NCBI GenBank assembly: GCA_017548805.1
Contig: JAFYZE010000191.1
Span: 1-14,646 of the forward strand
Direction of reading: 5' to 3'
Source of the DNA: Bacteroidales bacterium
GTDB taxonomy: Bacteria; Bacteroidota; Bacteroidia; Bacteroidales; UBA932
DNA length: 14,646 nucleotides
Shown here piece by piece: positions 7,299 to 14,646 of the stretch. The position numbers and the translations under genes were made by a program. Each line of letters opens with the position of its first letter. The first letter of the stretch is position 1. Below the pieces are notes generated by a model. The model saw only the letters and a program-made list of their open reading frames with translations. It ran no database searches and was not told the origin of the DNA.

Positions 7299-9952
7299 AA
7301 AGATTCGTACTGGTTTTACTGGCAACCCTGAGTCTGGGCGCGGCTCCGCTGGCCGCGCAGGACAATCTTGAGGTCAAGCGCGCAGGACTCGACTCGCTCG
7401 TCCGTTTCCTGAGAAAGGAATTCCGGCAGGACATATATTATATCATGGACGAGAAGGAACAGTCCACCTTCAGCGTCAGCGCTCCGCGCGAGCGTTTCAT
7501 GGAGGCCGCCCTGGACCGTCTGCGCGAGAGTGGCTATGTCGTCAGCACTTACCGCGGCAGCATCTTCATCCTCCACAGCAAGACTGTCTTCACTTCGCTT
7601 CCCACGGGCTATTTCGACGACGGGAAATCAAGTGTAGACGATGACGGGCTCAAGCGTTTCCTTGCGGAGCAGAATACAGTGGTCACATATGCCAACAAGG
7701 TCTACGAGATAGGCGACCCCGGAGCTGGCCGCAGCGGGAAGGTCTATCTCAGCGGCCATGTCAGGGACGTTTCCTCCGGAGAGCCCCTGACAGGCGTGTC
7801 GGTCTACGACAACAAGACCGGAGCCTATACCGTCACTGACGCGGACGGATTCTATCGCATAGCTCTACCTGTCGGCGATGACCAGCTCAGCCTGAGCGGC
7901 TATTCACTGGACGACATGCACCTCAACCTCAAGGTTTTCGACGACGGTACGCTCGATGTCGTGATGAGGGAGAAAGTCACGGCTCTGACCGGGGCCGTTG
8001 TTTCCGCCGATGCGGTATCCTACCACCGCGACGCAAGGCTCGGCCTCGAGCGCATGAGGACGGCCATCGTCACCAAGATCCCCTCCGCCTTCGGCGAGGG
8101 AGACATCATCAAAGCCGTCCTCACCCTCCCCGGAGTCAAGTCCGTGGGTGAAGCATCCAGCGGTTTCAACGTCCGCGGCGGCTCCACCGACCAGAACCTG
8201 ATACTGTTCAACGATGGCACTCTGTACAACCCCACGCACCTGTTCGGCATATTCTCGGCCTTCAATCCCGACGTCATCAGCGAGGTGGAGCTTTACAAGA
8301 GCTCGATTCCCGCGGAGTTCGGCGGACGCATATCATCGGTCCTGGACGTCCGCGGGCGTGAAGGCAACTCCAACAAGGTTGAAGGCTCGCTCGGCCTTGG
8401 TCTCCTGACCAGCCGTTTCCATCTCGAAGGCCCTCTGGCCAAGGGCAGGACCACATTCATAATCGGAGGCCGTACCACTTACTCCAACTGGATACTGAAC
8501 ATGCTTCCCGCCAACAGCAACTATCACGGAGGAAGGGCGGACTTCAGCGACGCGAACGCCAGCATCACCCACAAGGTCAACGACAGGAACACCCTGCAGG
8601 CCTATGCCTACTGGTCCAGGGACGGATTCTCCTTCGACAGGGACACTACTTTCCGTTATTCCAACCTGGACTTGTCCTTGAAATGGCGCAGCCGTCTCGG
8701 CAGCCGCCTCGACCTCGTGGCCGTGGCCGGATACGACAGGTATGACGCACAGTTCGACAACGATTTCAACGAGATGTCGGGATACAGGATAGATACCGGC
8801 ATCCAGGAATGGTTCACCAAATCGACATTCCATTTTGCCGCCGGCGATGCGCACAACCTCACATACGGAGGCAGTGCGACATGGTACGTGCTGATGCCGG
8901 GTGAACTCCTGCCGCTGCACGAGAACACCCTAGTGGAGGGCAGGAGGCTCGACACGCAGCAGGCACTGGAGCCTGCGCTGTTCTTCAGCGACAGCTGGAC
9001 CGTCACGCCTTCCCTGATGCTCGAAGGAGGACTCCGCATCAGCGGACTTGCAGCCTTCGATCCGTCGAAGTTTTACGCCAATCCTGAAATCCGCCTGTCC
9101 GGGAAATACTCCTTCCGGGACAATCTCTCGCTCAAGGCCGGATTCAACACGATGAGCCAGTACATCCATCTCATCTCCAACACCTCATCCATCTCGCCCA
9201 TAGACAGCTGGCAGCTCTGCAACGCCGATGTCCGCCCGCAGAACGGCTGGCAGGCCGCTTCTGGCCTGTACTGGACCGTAGGCGGCGGACAGGCCGACCT
9301 GTCCCTCGAGGCCTATTACAAGAGGACGTCGCACTATCTCGACTACAAGTCGGGAGCGACGCTCCTGATGAACGACAATCTAGTGGATGAGCTTGTGGAG
9401 ACCTACGGCAGGGCATACGGAGTGGAATTCATGGTCAAGCGCACCACGGGCAAGCTCACCGGCTGGGCTTCATACTCATACGCCCGCTCGCAGCTGCGTG
9501 AGATGTACGACCGCGGAGTGGAGACCATCAACGGAGGCGCATGGTACAACGCTCCTCACGACAAGCCGCACGAGGCGAAGCTTGCTGCCAACTACAAGTT
9601 CACCCACCGCTACTCCCTGTCGGTCAACGTCGACTATGCCACAGGACGTCCCGTGACACTTCCCGTCGGGCAGTACTACTATAAGAACGGATGGAGGCTT
9701 GCATTCTCCGAACGCAACGGCTACCGCATCCCCGACTACTTCAGGATGGACCTTGCGATGAACATAGAGCCGGGCCATTACCTGAGGCAGCTCACGCACA
9801 TGTCATGGACCCTGGGAGTATACAACGTGACTGCCCGCAAGAATGCATATTCGGTATTCTATTCGTCCGAGGACGGACGGAAGATTTCCGGCCACATGCT
9901 TTCGGTATTTGCCTGTGCGATCCCTTACATCAACCTCAATCTTAAATTCTGA
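7295..9952 (+). CDS. TonB-dependent outer-membrane receptor with STN and carboxypeptidase-like regulatory domains
   Basis: 885 residues from ATG 7295, which overlaps the previous stop by four bases. A TTG 30 bases upstream in frame is rejected because the signal peptide begins at this ATG (MKRFVLVLLATLSLG...LAAQ, cleavage near 21/22). Order of domains: STN (secretin/TonB short N-terminus) about 25-100; carboxypeptidase-D-regulatory-like beta-sandwich about 148-226 (SGHVRDVSSGEPLTGVSV); plug about 255-356 (GEGDIIKAVLTLPGVKSV, FNVRGGS, EFGGRISSVLDVRG); 22-stranded-type barrel from about 365 to the C-terminal Phe of NLNLKF. It should import a ligand across the outer membrane using TonB energy. 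An STN domain often signals to an anti-sigma factor, but no sigma/anti-sigma pair is in this window. The following DUF4249 lipoprotein is the usual partner of this receptor type. The ligand is unknown. Confidence 0.93.
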   Translation: MKRFVLVLLATLSLGAAPLAAQDNLEVKRAGLDSLVRFLRKEFRQDIYYIMDEKEQSTFSVSAPRERFMEAALDRLRESGYVVSTYRGSIFILHSKTVFTSLPTGYFDDGKSSVDDDGLKRFLAEQNTVVTYANKVYEIGDPGAGRSGKVYLSGHVRDVSSGEPLTGVSVYDNKTGAYTVTDADGFYRIALPVGDDQLSLSGYSLDDMHLNLKVFDDGTLDVVMREKVTALTGAVVSADAVSYHRDARLGLERMRTAIVTKIPSAFGEGDIIKAVLTLPGVKSVGEASSGFNVRGGSTDQNLILFNDGTLYNPTHLFGIFSAFNPDVISEVELYKSSIPAEFGGRISSVLDVRGREGNSNKVEGSLGLGLLTSRFHLEGPLAKGRTTFIIGGRTTYSNWILNMLPANSNYHGGRADFSDANASITHKVNDRNTLQAYAYWSRDGFSFDRDTTFRYSNLDLSLKWRSRLGSRLDLVAVAGYDRYDAQFDNDFNEMSGYRIDTGIQEWFTKSTFHFAAGDAHNLTYGGSATWYVLMPGELLPLHENTLVEGRRLDTQQALEPALFFSDSWTVTPSLMLEGGLRISGLAAFDPSKFYANPEIRLSGKYSFRDNLSLKAGFNTMSQYIHLISNTSSISPIDSWQLCNADVRPQNGWQAASGLYWTVGGGQADLSLEAYYKRTSHYLDYKSGATLLMNDNLVDELVETYGRAYGVEFMVKRTTGKLTGWASYSYARSQLREMYDRGVETINGGAWYNAPHDKPHEAKLAANYKFTHRYSLSVNVDYATGRPVTLPVGQYYYKNGWRLAFSERNGYRIPDYFRMDLAMNIEPGHYLRQLTHMSWTLGVYNVTARKNAYSVFYSSEDGRKISGHMLSVFACAIPYINLNLKF

Positions 9953-9957
9953 CGGCC

Positions 9958-11139
9958 ATGAAAGAGTTTTTACGATTTGCGGTATCCGCCGCCATCATCC
10001 TGGCCGTCTCTGCCTGCGTATATCCTTTCGAACCGGAAATCGAAGGACAGGACAGCAGGCTGGTCGTAGACGGGGACATCCATGTCGGAAGCACTTCCAC
10101 TTTCTATTTCTCGAGGGTCTATCCCCTCGACAAAGAAGGTTACAGCCCGCCTGCACTGAGGATCAACGGTTATATCGAAGGAGAGGACGGCAACCGTCTT
10201 GAGCCCATCAATCTGTATTCCCCCTATTACTCCGATTACTCGATGATGGCATCCAATATGCTGTACTTCGATACGACGAACCTTCCCGCCGGCCGGAGAT
10301 ACCGTCTCCATTTCGAGGATGTTGAGTCCGGTGAATCCTACGAATCGGACTGGCTGGACGTATGCGCAGCTCCTACGGTCGACGACATGTCCTACATCCT
10401 TGACAATGAGCGCGGAGAATTGAACGTAGCTCTGAGCATGCACTGCAACGGGCACAGCCATTTCCGCTGGAGTTTCACCGAAGAATGGGAGTTCCACACG
10501 GAAATCCGTTCCTTCTACTATTATGAACCCTCGACCAACGAGATCCTGCGTTTCCCCGAAGGGGAGAACACCTATTACTGCTGGAGCAGGTACGAATCGC
10601 CGGAGATCAAGATTTTTTCCACCGCAGACCAGACGGACGACCGCTTCGTGGACCTGGAGTTCCACCGCATCCCCCGAAACGAGAGGCGCTTGCAGATGAT
10701 GTACCATATCATAGTGCATCTCGAAGCCATGGAAGAGGATGCCTACAAATACTGGCAGAATGTCCTGGACAACTCACAGGGCCAGGGTACCATCTTCTCG
10801 CCCACTCCGAGCCAGATGCCCGGCAACATCCACTGCATCTCCAACCCTTCCATACCGGTGATAGGCTACATCAGTGCAGCAGCTCAGGCCACGGGCGACA
10901 TGTATTATGACAACGAAGTCGAAGACTTCTACCTGAAGCCCTATCCGGAGCAAATAGAGACCGTCAGCGTCAAGCCGAATGAGTATTACAATTATTACAG
11001 GATGGGGTATGCCCCGCTGGACATGGTCCTTGGCGACGGGCCCCCGGGATTTGACTGGGCGCCGCGCAGATGCGTGGACTGCAGGGCGAACGGAGGAACC
11101 AAGAATAAGCCGGCCGGATGGCCCAACGACCATAAATAG
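9958..11139 (+). CDS. DUF4249 family lipoprotein, probable receptor partner
   Basis: 393 residues, five bases after the receptor stop. The signal peptide ends in lipobox VSAC (Cys20) and is followed by VYPFEPE, typical of the family's N-terminus. The body is beta-rich: SRLVVDGDIHVGSTSTFYFSR-type strands at about 30-50, LPAGRRYRLHFED near 105-117, ESYESDW near 122-128. The C-terminus has the family signature RRCVDCR with Cys372 and Cys375, followed by GGT..KPAGWPN. DUF4249 genes are regularly found beside STN/CarboxypepD_reg TonB-dependent receptors. The protein may act like SusD as a surface ligand-binding lid, but that role is an inference. It is clearly cotranscribed with its neighbours on both sides (gaps of 5 and 3 bases). 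Confidence 0.9.
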   Translation: MKEFLRFAVSAAIILAVSACVYPFEPEIEGQDSRLVVDGDIHVGSTSTFYFSRVYPLDKEGYSPPALRINGYIEGEDGNRLEPINLYSPYYSDYSMMASNMLYFDTTNLPAGRRYRLHFEDVESGESYESDWLDVCAAPTVDDMSYILDNERGELNVALSMHCNGHSHFRWSFTEEWEFHTEIRSFYYYEPSTNEILRFPEGENTYYCWSRYESPEIKIFSTADQTDDRFVDLEFHRIPRNERRLQMMYHIIVHLEAMEEDAYKYWQNVLDNSQGQGTIFSPTPSQMPGNIHCISNPSIPVIGYISAAAQATGDMYYDNEVEDFYLKPYPEQIETVSVKPNEYYNYYRMGYAPLDMVLGDGPPGFDWAPRRCVDCRANGGTKNKPAGWPNDHK

Positions 11140-11142
11140 CCT

Positions 11143-12825
11143 ATGAGAAAGATACGGTTCATTCTACTGGTGATGCTTCTCCTGCCGGGAGTCCTTTCAG
11201 GACAGTCCCGCCTGCGGGAAAGGGTGTATGTCTCCACCGACCGGGAAGTCTATGTCGCGGGCGACGCCATATGGATGTCGGCGTACTGCGTGGACGCCTC
11301 TTCGGGCAAGCTGTCGTCTTTCAGCAAGACTGCCTATGTGGAAATCCATTCCGCAGCCGGCATGGTCCAGACCGCCAAGATAGCCCTTGAAGGCGGGCGC
11401 GGCGGCGGGCGGCTTATGCTGCCCAACACTTTGCCTACCGGCAACTACCGGCTGCTGGCATATACCGCCCTCGGGGCCTCCGAGGAGGGGTTCGACCCGT
11501 CCGTCGGGGCCAGGACGCTCTCGGTCTTCAACACGTTCAGCAACGAGCGCATCGAGGGTGGGGTCAAGGTTGTCGGGCAGTCCCAGGCGGCGGCCGCCCT
11601 GCGACAGGCCGGCGGGCTGACCGTCTCTGCCGCCGCCGGCGATGCCGGAACGGCCCGCATCATGGTGACCAACAACGGTCCCGAGGCAGTGTCCTTCAAT
11701 CTCGGGGTCAGGCATGAAGACGGGATTCCTGCACCCGCGGGCGGACACATCGCCGACTTTGTCGGGAGCCTTCATTCCCTCCCTGCCGCACGCGGTTTCG
11801 ACGCTTCGGTCGTACCCGAATACGAGGGAGAGATTATCCGTGCAAGGGTGACCGGCACAGATGCCGAGGGCCTGGAGTCAGTCAAGGACAAATACGCATT
11901 CATCTCCTCCCCCGGAGACGGGCAGAACATCTATACCGCCCTCATCCGGGCCGATGGTTCGGCCACTTTCTTCACATCAAACATCTACGGGGACCAGAAC
12001 ATGTTCCTGGAGATCGAGGATGTCAACCGCGACAATATCTGCCACCTCGAGATCATAAGCCCTTTCCTCAACCTCGAGCCCGGCGACATACCGGAGCTCG
12101 CCTTGAGCCCGGAGTATTCCGAGGCCCTGGAACTGCGCGGAGTGGCGATGCAGCTGGAAAGGAACTTCAACTCAGACACACTGTATTCCGCCCTGCCGGC
12201 CAGACAGCACAAGGTGCTGGACCCCCAGTCCTGTAAGAGCTATATCCTCGACGACTATACCCGTTTCCCGGTCATGGAAGACATCTTCATCGAGTTCATA
12301 CCCGAGATCCGAGTCCGTCAGGCGAACGGGAAGCGCGAACTCCAACTGCTCGTGACCGACCAAAGGGGCCAGTTCCGCCTGCAGCAGGGCATGTCGCTGG
12401 TCCTTCTGGACGGAGTTCCCGTACTGGACCAGGAAAAGATCTTCTCCTACGACCCGCTCCTGGTAAAACGCATCGACATCTATCCCGACTCGTATTTCGT
12501 CGGTATCCGCGGATTCTCCGGCATAGTCAACTTCGTCACTTACAAGGGCACTCTCCCTTCGATGGCCTTTGAGGACAATGTGCGCATAGTGGACTTCCAG
12601 GGCACGTCCTATCCCCTCGCCTATACTTGCGAAGGAGTCAGCAACGAGTATCCCGACTTCCGCCAGACCCTTCTGTGGCATCCTCTATTGTCCCTCGAAC
12701 CCGGCGAAAGCATGGAAATGGAATGCAAGATGCCCGTGTATACCGGCCGTTTCGAAGCCGTGGCCGAAGGTATCACGTCCTCCGGCTCCGCAGTCATGGC
12801 CAACTCCACTTTCACCATCCGATAG
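11143..12825 (+). CDS. MG2-like / TonB-plug-like secreted protein without a barrel
   Basis: 560 residues, three bases after the DUF4249 stop. A Sec signal peptide (1-20, cleavage near LSG/Q) is not followed by a lipobox. Residues about 26-130 form an MG2-like domain (alpha-2-macroglobulin type): ERVYVSTDREVYVAGDAIW and LPTGNYRLLAYT are hallmarks. Further Ig-like strands follow (about 155-310). At about 368-470 it resembles a TonB-receptor plug: DDYTRFPVMEDIF, SLVLLDGVPVLD (419-429), DPLLVKRIDIYPD (437-449), GFSGIVNFVTYKG (457-469). No barrel follows. The end is an Ig-like domain (PDFRQTLLWHP, GRFEAVAEGI). Proteins of this layout occur next to TBDR/DUF4249 pairs. The function is unknown. It may chaperone cargo or dock to the receptor from the periplasm (inference). 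It is the last gene before a terminator. Confidence 0.85.
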   Translation: MRKIRFILLVMLLLPGVLSGQSRLRERVYVSTDREVYVAGDAIWMSAYCVDASSGKLSSFSKTAYVEIHSAAGMVQTAKIALEGGRGGGRLMLPNTLPTGNYRLLAYTALGASEEGFDPSVGARTLSVFNTFSNERIEGGVKVVGQSQAAAALRQAGGLTVSAAAGDAGTARIMVTNNGPEAVSFNLGVRHEDGIPAPAGGHIADFVGSLHSLPAARGFDASVVPEYEGEIIRARVTGTDAEGLESVKDKYAFISSPGDGQNIYTALIRADGSATFFTSNIYGDQNMFLEIEDVNRDNICHLEIISPFLNLEPGDIPELALSPEYSEALELRGVAMQLERNFNSDTLYSALPARQHKVLDPQSCKSYILDDYTRFPVMEDIFIEFIPEIRVRQANGKRELQLLVTDQRGQFRLQQGMSLVLLDGVPVLDQEKIFSYDPLLVKRIDIYPDSYFVGIRGFSGIVNFVTYKGTLPSMAFEDNVRIVDFQGTSYPLAYTCEGVSNEYPDFRQTLLWHPLLSLEPGESMEMECKMPVYTGRFEAVAEGITSSGSAVMANSTFTIR

Positions 12826-12839
12826 ACGAAAGGCTAACA

Positions 12840-12871
12840 AAAAAAGGCTGACCGAAAGGCCAGCCTTTTTT
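12840..12871. terminator. Bidirectional hairpin terminator between convergent operons
   Basis: The arms 12840-12853 and 12858-12871 pair around a GAAA loop, with one A-C mismatch. The A-run before the stem and the T-run after it make it a factor-independent terminator in both directions. It sits 14 bases after the MG2 gene and 16 bases from the stop of the minus-strand barrel gene, so it can end both transcripts. Confidence 0.85.
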
Positions 12872-12887
12872 AGATGCATGTCTCCAA

Positions 12888-13331
12888 CTAGAAAGCGTAG
12901 CGGATGCCGAGGGCAGCGCCATACGGAGCCCAGGCGAAACCGTTCATCAGGTTGAAGCAGGGACGCCAGTCGAGGGATATCTGGAGAGGGAAATCAAAGT
13001 TGTATTCCAGACCGATCTGACCTGCCAGGCCTACCTGCATGTTCGCGTGTTCGTGTTTGGGATCTCCAGGCCAGATAGCGAGGAACGCACCGGGGCCCAT
13101 GAAAAAATTGAAAGGTCCTACGGGGGCGATGCTGAAATCATAGATCGCCACGAGGTCGAGGAGATTGTCGAACAGTCCGGCATCGAACTCCCAGAAGTTC
13201 GAGCCTCCGGCATAATGCTGGTAGGAAAGCTCGGCGCCATAGGTGGCGCGAAGACCGAGGGCCTTCGGCTGAGCGTTGGCAACCGCTGCAATGCAGAGGG
13301 CTGCTACGAGGATTGCAATGATTCTTTTCAT
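12888..13331 (-). CDS. Small outer-membrane beta-barrel protein
   Basis: 147 residues. The signal peptide (1-20, ANA/Q) is followed by alternating polar and aromatic strands rich in Gly and Tyr: LRATYGAELSYQHY, NFWEFDAGLF, LVAIYDFSIAPV, NFFMGPGAFLAIW, QVGLAGQIGLEYNF, LQISLDWRPCF, YGAALGIRYAF. The protein ends in Phe, the usual barrel-assembly signal. The length fits a barrel of about eight strands. It is too small to be a porin with a wide channel and lacks a peptidoglycan-binding domain. The ATG lies 12 bases after the stop of the upstream BACON/OB-module gene, so the two form an operon, and a bidirectional hairpin follows. It could be a membrane scaffold for the surface protein. No specific family name can be given with confidence. 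Confidence 0.8.
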   Translation of the reverse strand: MKRIIAILVAALCIAAVANAQPKALGLRATYGAELSYQHYAGGSNFWEFDAGLFDNLLDLVAIYDFSIAPVGPFNFFMGPGAFLAIWPGDPKHEHANMQVGLAGQIGLEYNFDFPLQISLDWRPCFNLMNGFAWAPYGAALGIRYAF

Positions 13332-13343
13332 ATCGAATTAAGT

Positions 13344-14646
13344 TTATTCGGTCTTGCCGTTAAGTGAAATGATCCTGTTGCTGGCGTCAAACTCGGGAGT
13401 GGTCTTGTAGACCTTCACCTTGCCGTAAACGACAACCTCGTCACCGAGGGCGATCTGGTCTTCGGAGGTGAACTTTTCCCCTCCGAACCAGAAGCCACGG
13501 TAAACCTCCATCTGGAAAAGCTTGCTGCCATCATCCGAGATCCAGTACTGGGCGTTGCCGAACTCGAGATTGACATTGTCGATCTGGGAGATCAGGCCCT
13601 TGGCATAGACTTCGCCGGCAAAGGTCTCGCCGGCAAGGAGCATCTCGGCAAGTTTGGTGACGTTGTAAGGGGAAGCCTCGGTGCCGTCACCCTCGGGGAG
13701 GGCCTTGCCGTTGATGGTGACAATGTAGTTGCCCTGCTTGAATTCGGCCACGTCATTGGCAGCATAGTAAGTGACTTCACCGTAGAGGAGCACTTCGTCG
13801 CCTTCCTTGATGGCGTCCTTGTTGTCCTCAGTCCACTTCTCGCCGCCGTAGTAGTAGTTGCGATAGGCTTCGAAGTCGGCAGTGGTGCCGTCAGTGGAAA
13901 GCCAGAACTGGGCATTTCCATAGGACGTATTGACATTGTCGATCTTGTTGATGATACCGCGTACGTAGACCTTGCCCTCAGGGATGTTGCCGCCCTTGAT
14001 GAGGCTTGCGATCTCGGTGGCTCCGTAAGGATTGCGTAGGGTACCCTTCGGGTTGGCGACGAACTCCTGGATCTTGGTGGCGACTACGTTGACGAACTTG
14101 TCCTTGCTGCTGAGGCCGTTGAAGTAACCGGTCACGGTGATCTTCTTGCCGTTCCATGCCTTGGCGTCGAGAGCGTCGATCGGGTAGACGATGCTGCCCT
14201 GCTTGACATCCGGATCGACATCGTCGAAAACGACGTTGTAATAGTTGCCGGAGACTGAGAGGGTGCCGCTGAACTTGATGTATTCGGCAGTAGAAGCCTT
14301 GTAGTCTATGACGTTGGCGGTGATATCCTTAGCATCGGGATAAGCGACTGCATTGCCCTCGCTGTCAACGAACACTTCGGTGATGTCGGTAAGCTCAGGT
14401 ACACCGTTGTAGGTGGTCTTCTTGGCCGCCATCTTCACACCGTCACCGATCTTGAGGGCGGCAGCGGAGTTTCCATACGCATAGATGGCGCTGGTACCGT
14501 CGGACAGGATCGCTCCTTTAGTGGTGAGAGCCACGACGATGGAACTGGGAAGGGTCTGGACCTGGTCGTTGTCATCAGCGGCAATGATCTCGGTAATGGA
14601 GGCGCCGGTGGCGGGAGTTCCAGCCTGAGAGACCTCGACGCTCTTC
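13344..14646 (-). CDS. BACON/OB-fold-module surface protein, 5' end beyond the window
   Basis: 433 codons are visible. The frame is open to the right edge, so the true start lies outside the window. A GTG at 14534 is internal, because coding sequence continues upstream of it and ends a BACON-like domain (KSVEVSQAG at the edge). Domain order (numbered from the edge): end of BACON (1-9); OB-like module about 15-100 (ILSDGTSAIYAYG, KIGDGVKM); second OB-like module about 106-195 (YIKFSGTLSVSG, KKITVTGYF); two modules of about 113 residues at about 201-313 and 318-430. The last two share the pattern NPYG or SPYN, VYVRGIINKIDNV, YGNAQFW.S.DG, YYGGEKW, EGDEVLLYG, INGK with the 936-residue protein of the left end. 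No enzyme motif is seen. It is presumably a lipoprotein like its relative, but the signal is not visible. It sits in an operon with the small barrel gene. Confidence 0.85.
   Translation of the reverse strand, partial: KSVEVSQAGTPATGASITEIIAADDNDQVQTLPSSIVVALTTKGAILSDGTSAIYAYGNSAAALKIGDGVKMAAKKTTYNGVPELTDITEVFVDSEGNAVAYPDAKDITANVIDYKASTAEYIKFSGTLSVSGNYYNVVFDDVDPDVKQGSIVYPIDALDAKAWNGKKITVTGYFNGLSSKDKFVNVVATKIQEFVANPKGTLRNPYGATEIASLIKGGNIPEGKVYVRGIINKIDNVNTSYGNAQFWLSTDGTTADFEAYRNYYYGGEKWTEDNKDAIKEGDEVLLYGEVTYYAANDVAEFKQGNYIVTINGKALPEGDGTEASPYNVTKLAEMLLAGETFAGEVYAKGLISQIDNVNLEFGNAQYWISDDGSKLFQMEVYRGFWFGGEKFTSEDQIALGDEVVVYGKVKVYKTTPEFDASNRIISLNGKTE

Noticed and set aside
14532..14534. GTG as start codon of the right-hand OB-module protein
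   Set aside because: The frame is open to the window edge and encodes the end of a BACON-like domain upstream, so this is an internal valine.

Overview
The window looks like part of a Bacteroidota (Bacteroidales) chromosome, probably a gut lineage. The signs are BACON-domain lipoproteins, a TonB-dependent receptor (TBDR) with an STN domain paired with a DUF4249 lipoprotein, an MG2/plug-like protein, one TAnnTTTG-type -7 element plus weaker variants, and no Shine-Dalgarno sequences. The coding DNA is GC-rich (up to about 65% in places by hand count), which suggests Alistipes-like or uncultured Bacteroidales rather than classical Bacteroides. Genus cannot be decided from this sequence alone.

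Layout. (1) Positions 1-3276, minus strand: a two-gene operon. The first gene (466-3276) is a 936-residue lipoprotein made of a BACON domain, a string of OB-fold-like modules (four of one type, one of another) and a C-terminal beta-sandwich. It overlaps by one base (TAATG) a second BACON lipoprotein that runs off the left edge. The last visible residues of that second protein resemble the start of an exported DNA/RNA non-specific endonuclease domain. (2) 3277-3457: a divergent promoter region. (3) 3458-6477, plus strand: two type-B carboxylesterase lipoproteins, also joined by a TAATG overlap, followed by a hairpin terminator at 6496-6536. (4) 6564-12825, plus strand: a tight four-gene operon comprising a secreted protein of unknown function, an STN-containing TBDR, a DUF4249 lipoprotein and an MG2/plug-like protein. 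It ends at a hairpin (12840-12871) that can serve both strands. (5) 12888-14646, minus strand: a small outer-membrane barrel protein preceded by another BACON/OB-module protein. The latter is open at its 5' end and carries two modules of the same kind as the 936-residue protein.

How the genes may work together. The flanking minus-strand loci look like cell-surface binding proteins, and the left one may be coupled to a secreted nuclease. This would be a nucleic-acid capture and degradation module, but it is an inference. The central plus-strand operon has the layout of an outer-membrane uptake system (receptor, surface lipoprotein partner and accessory periplasmic proteins) with unknown cargo. 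The esterases would act on exported or surface-reachable ester substrates. No RNA genes, CRISPR arrays, insertion sequences or phage genes were seen, and no gene-free stretch exceeds 300 bases.
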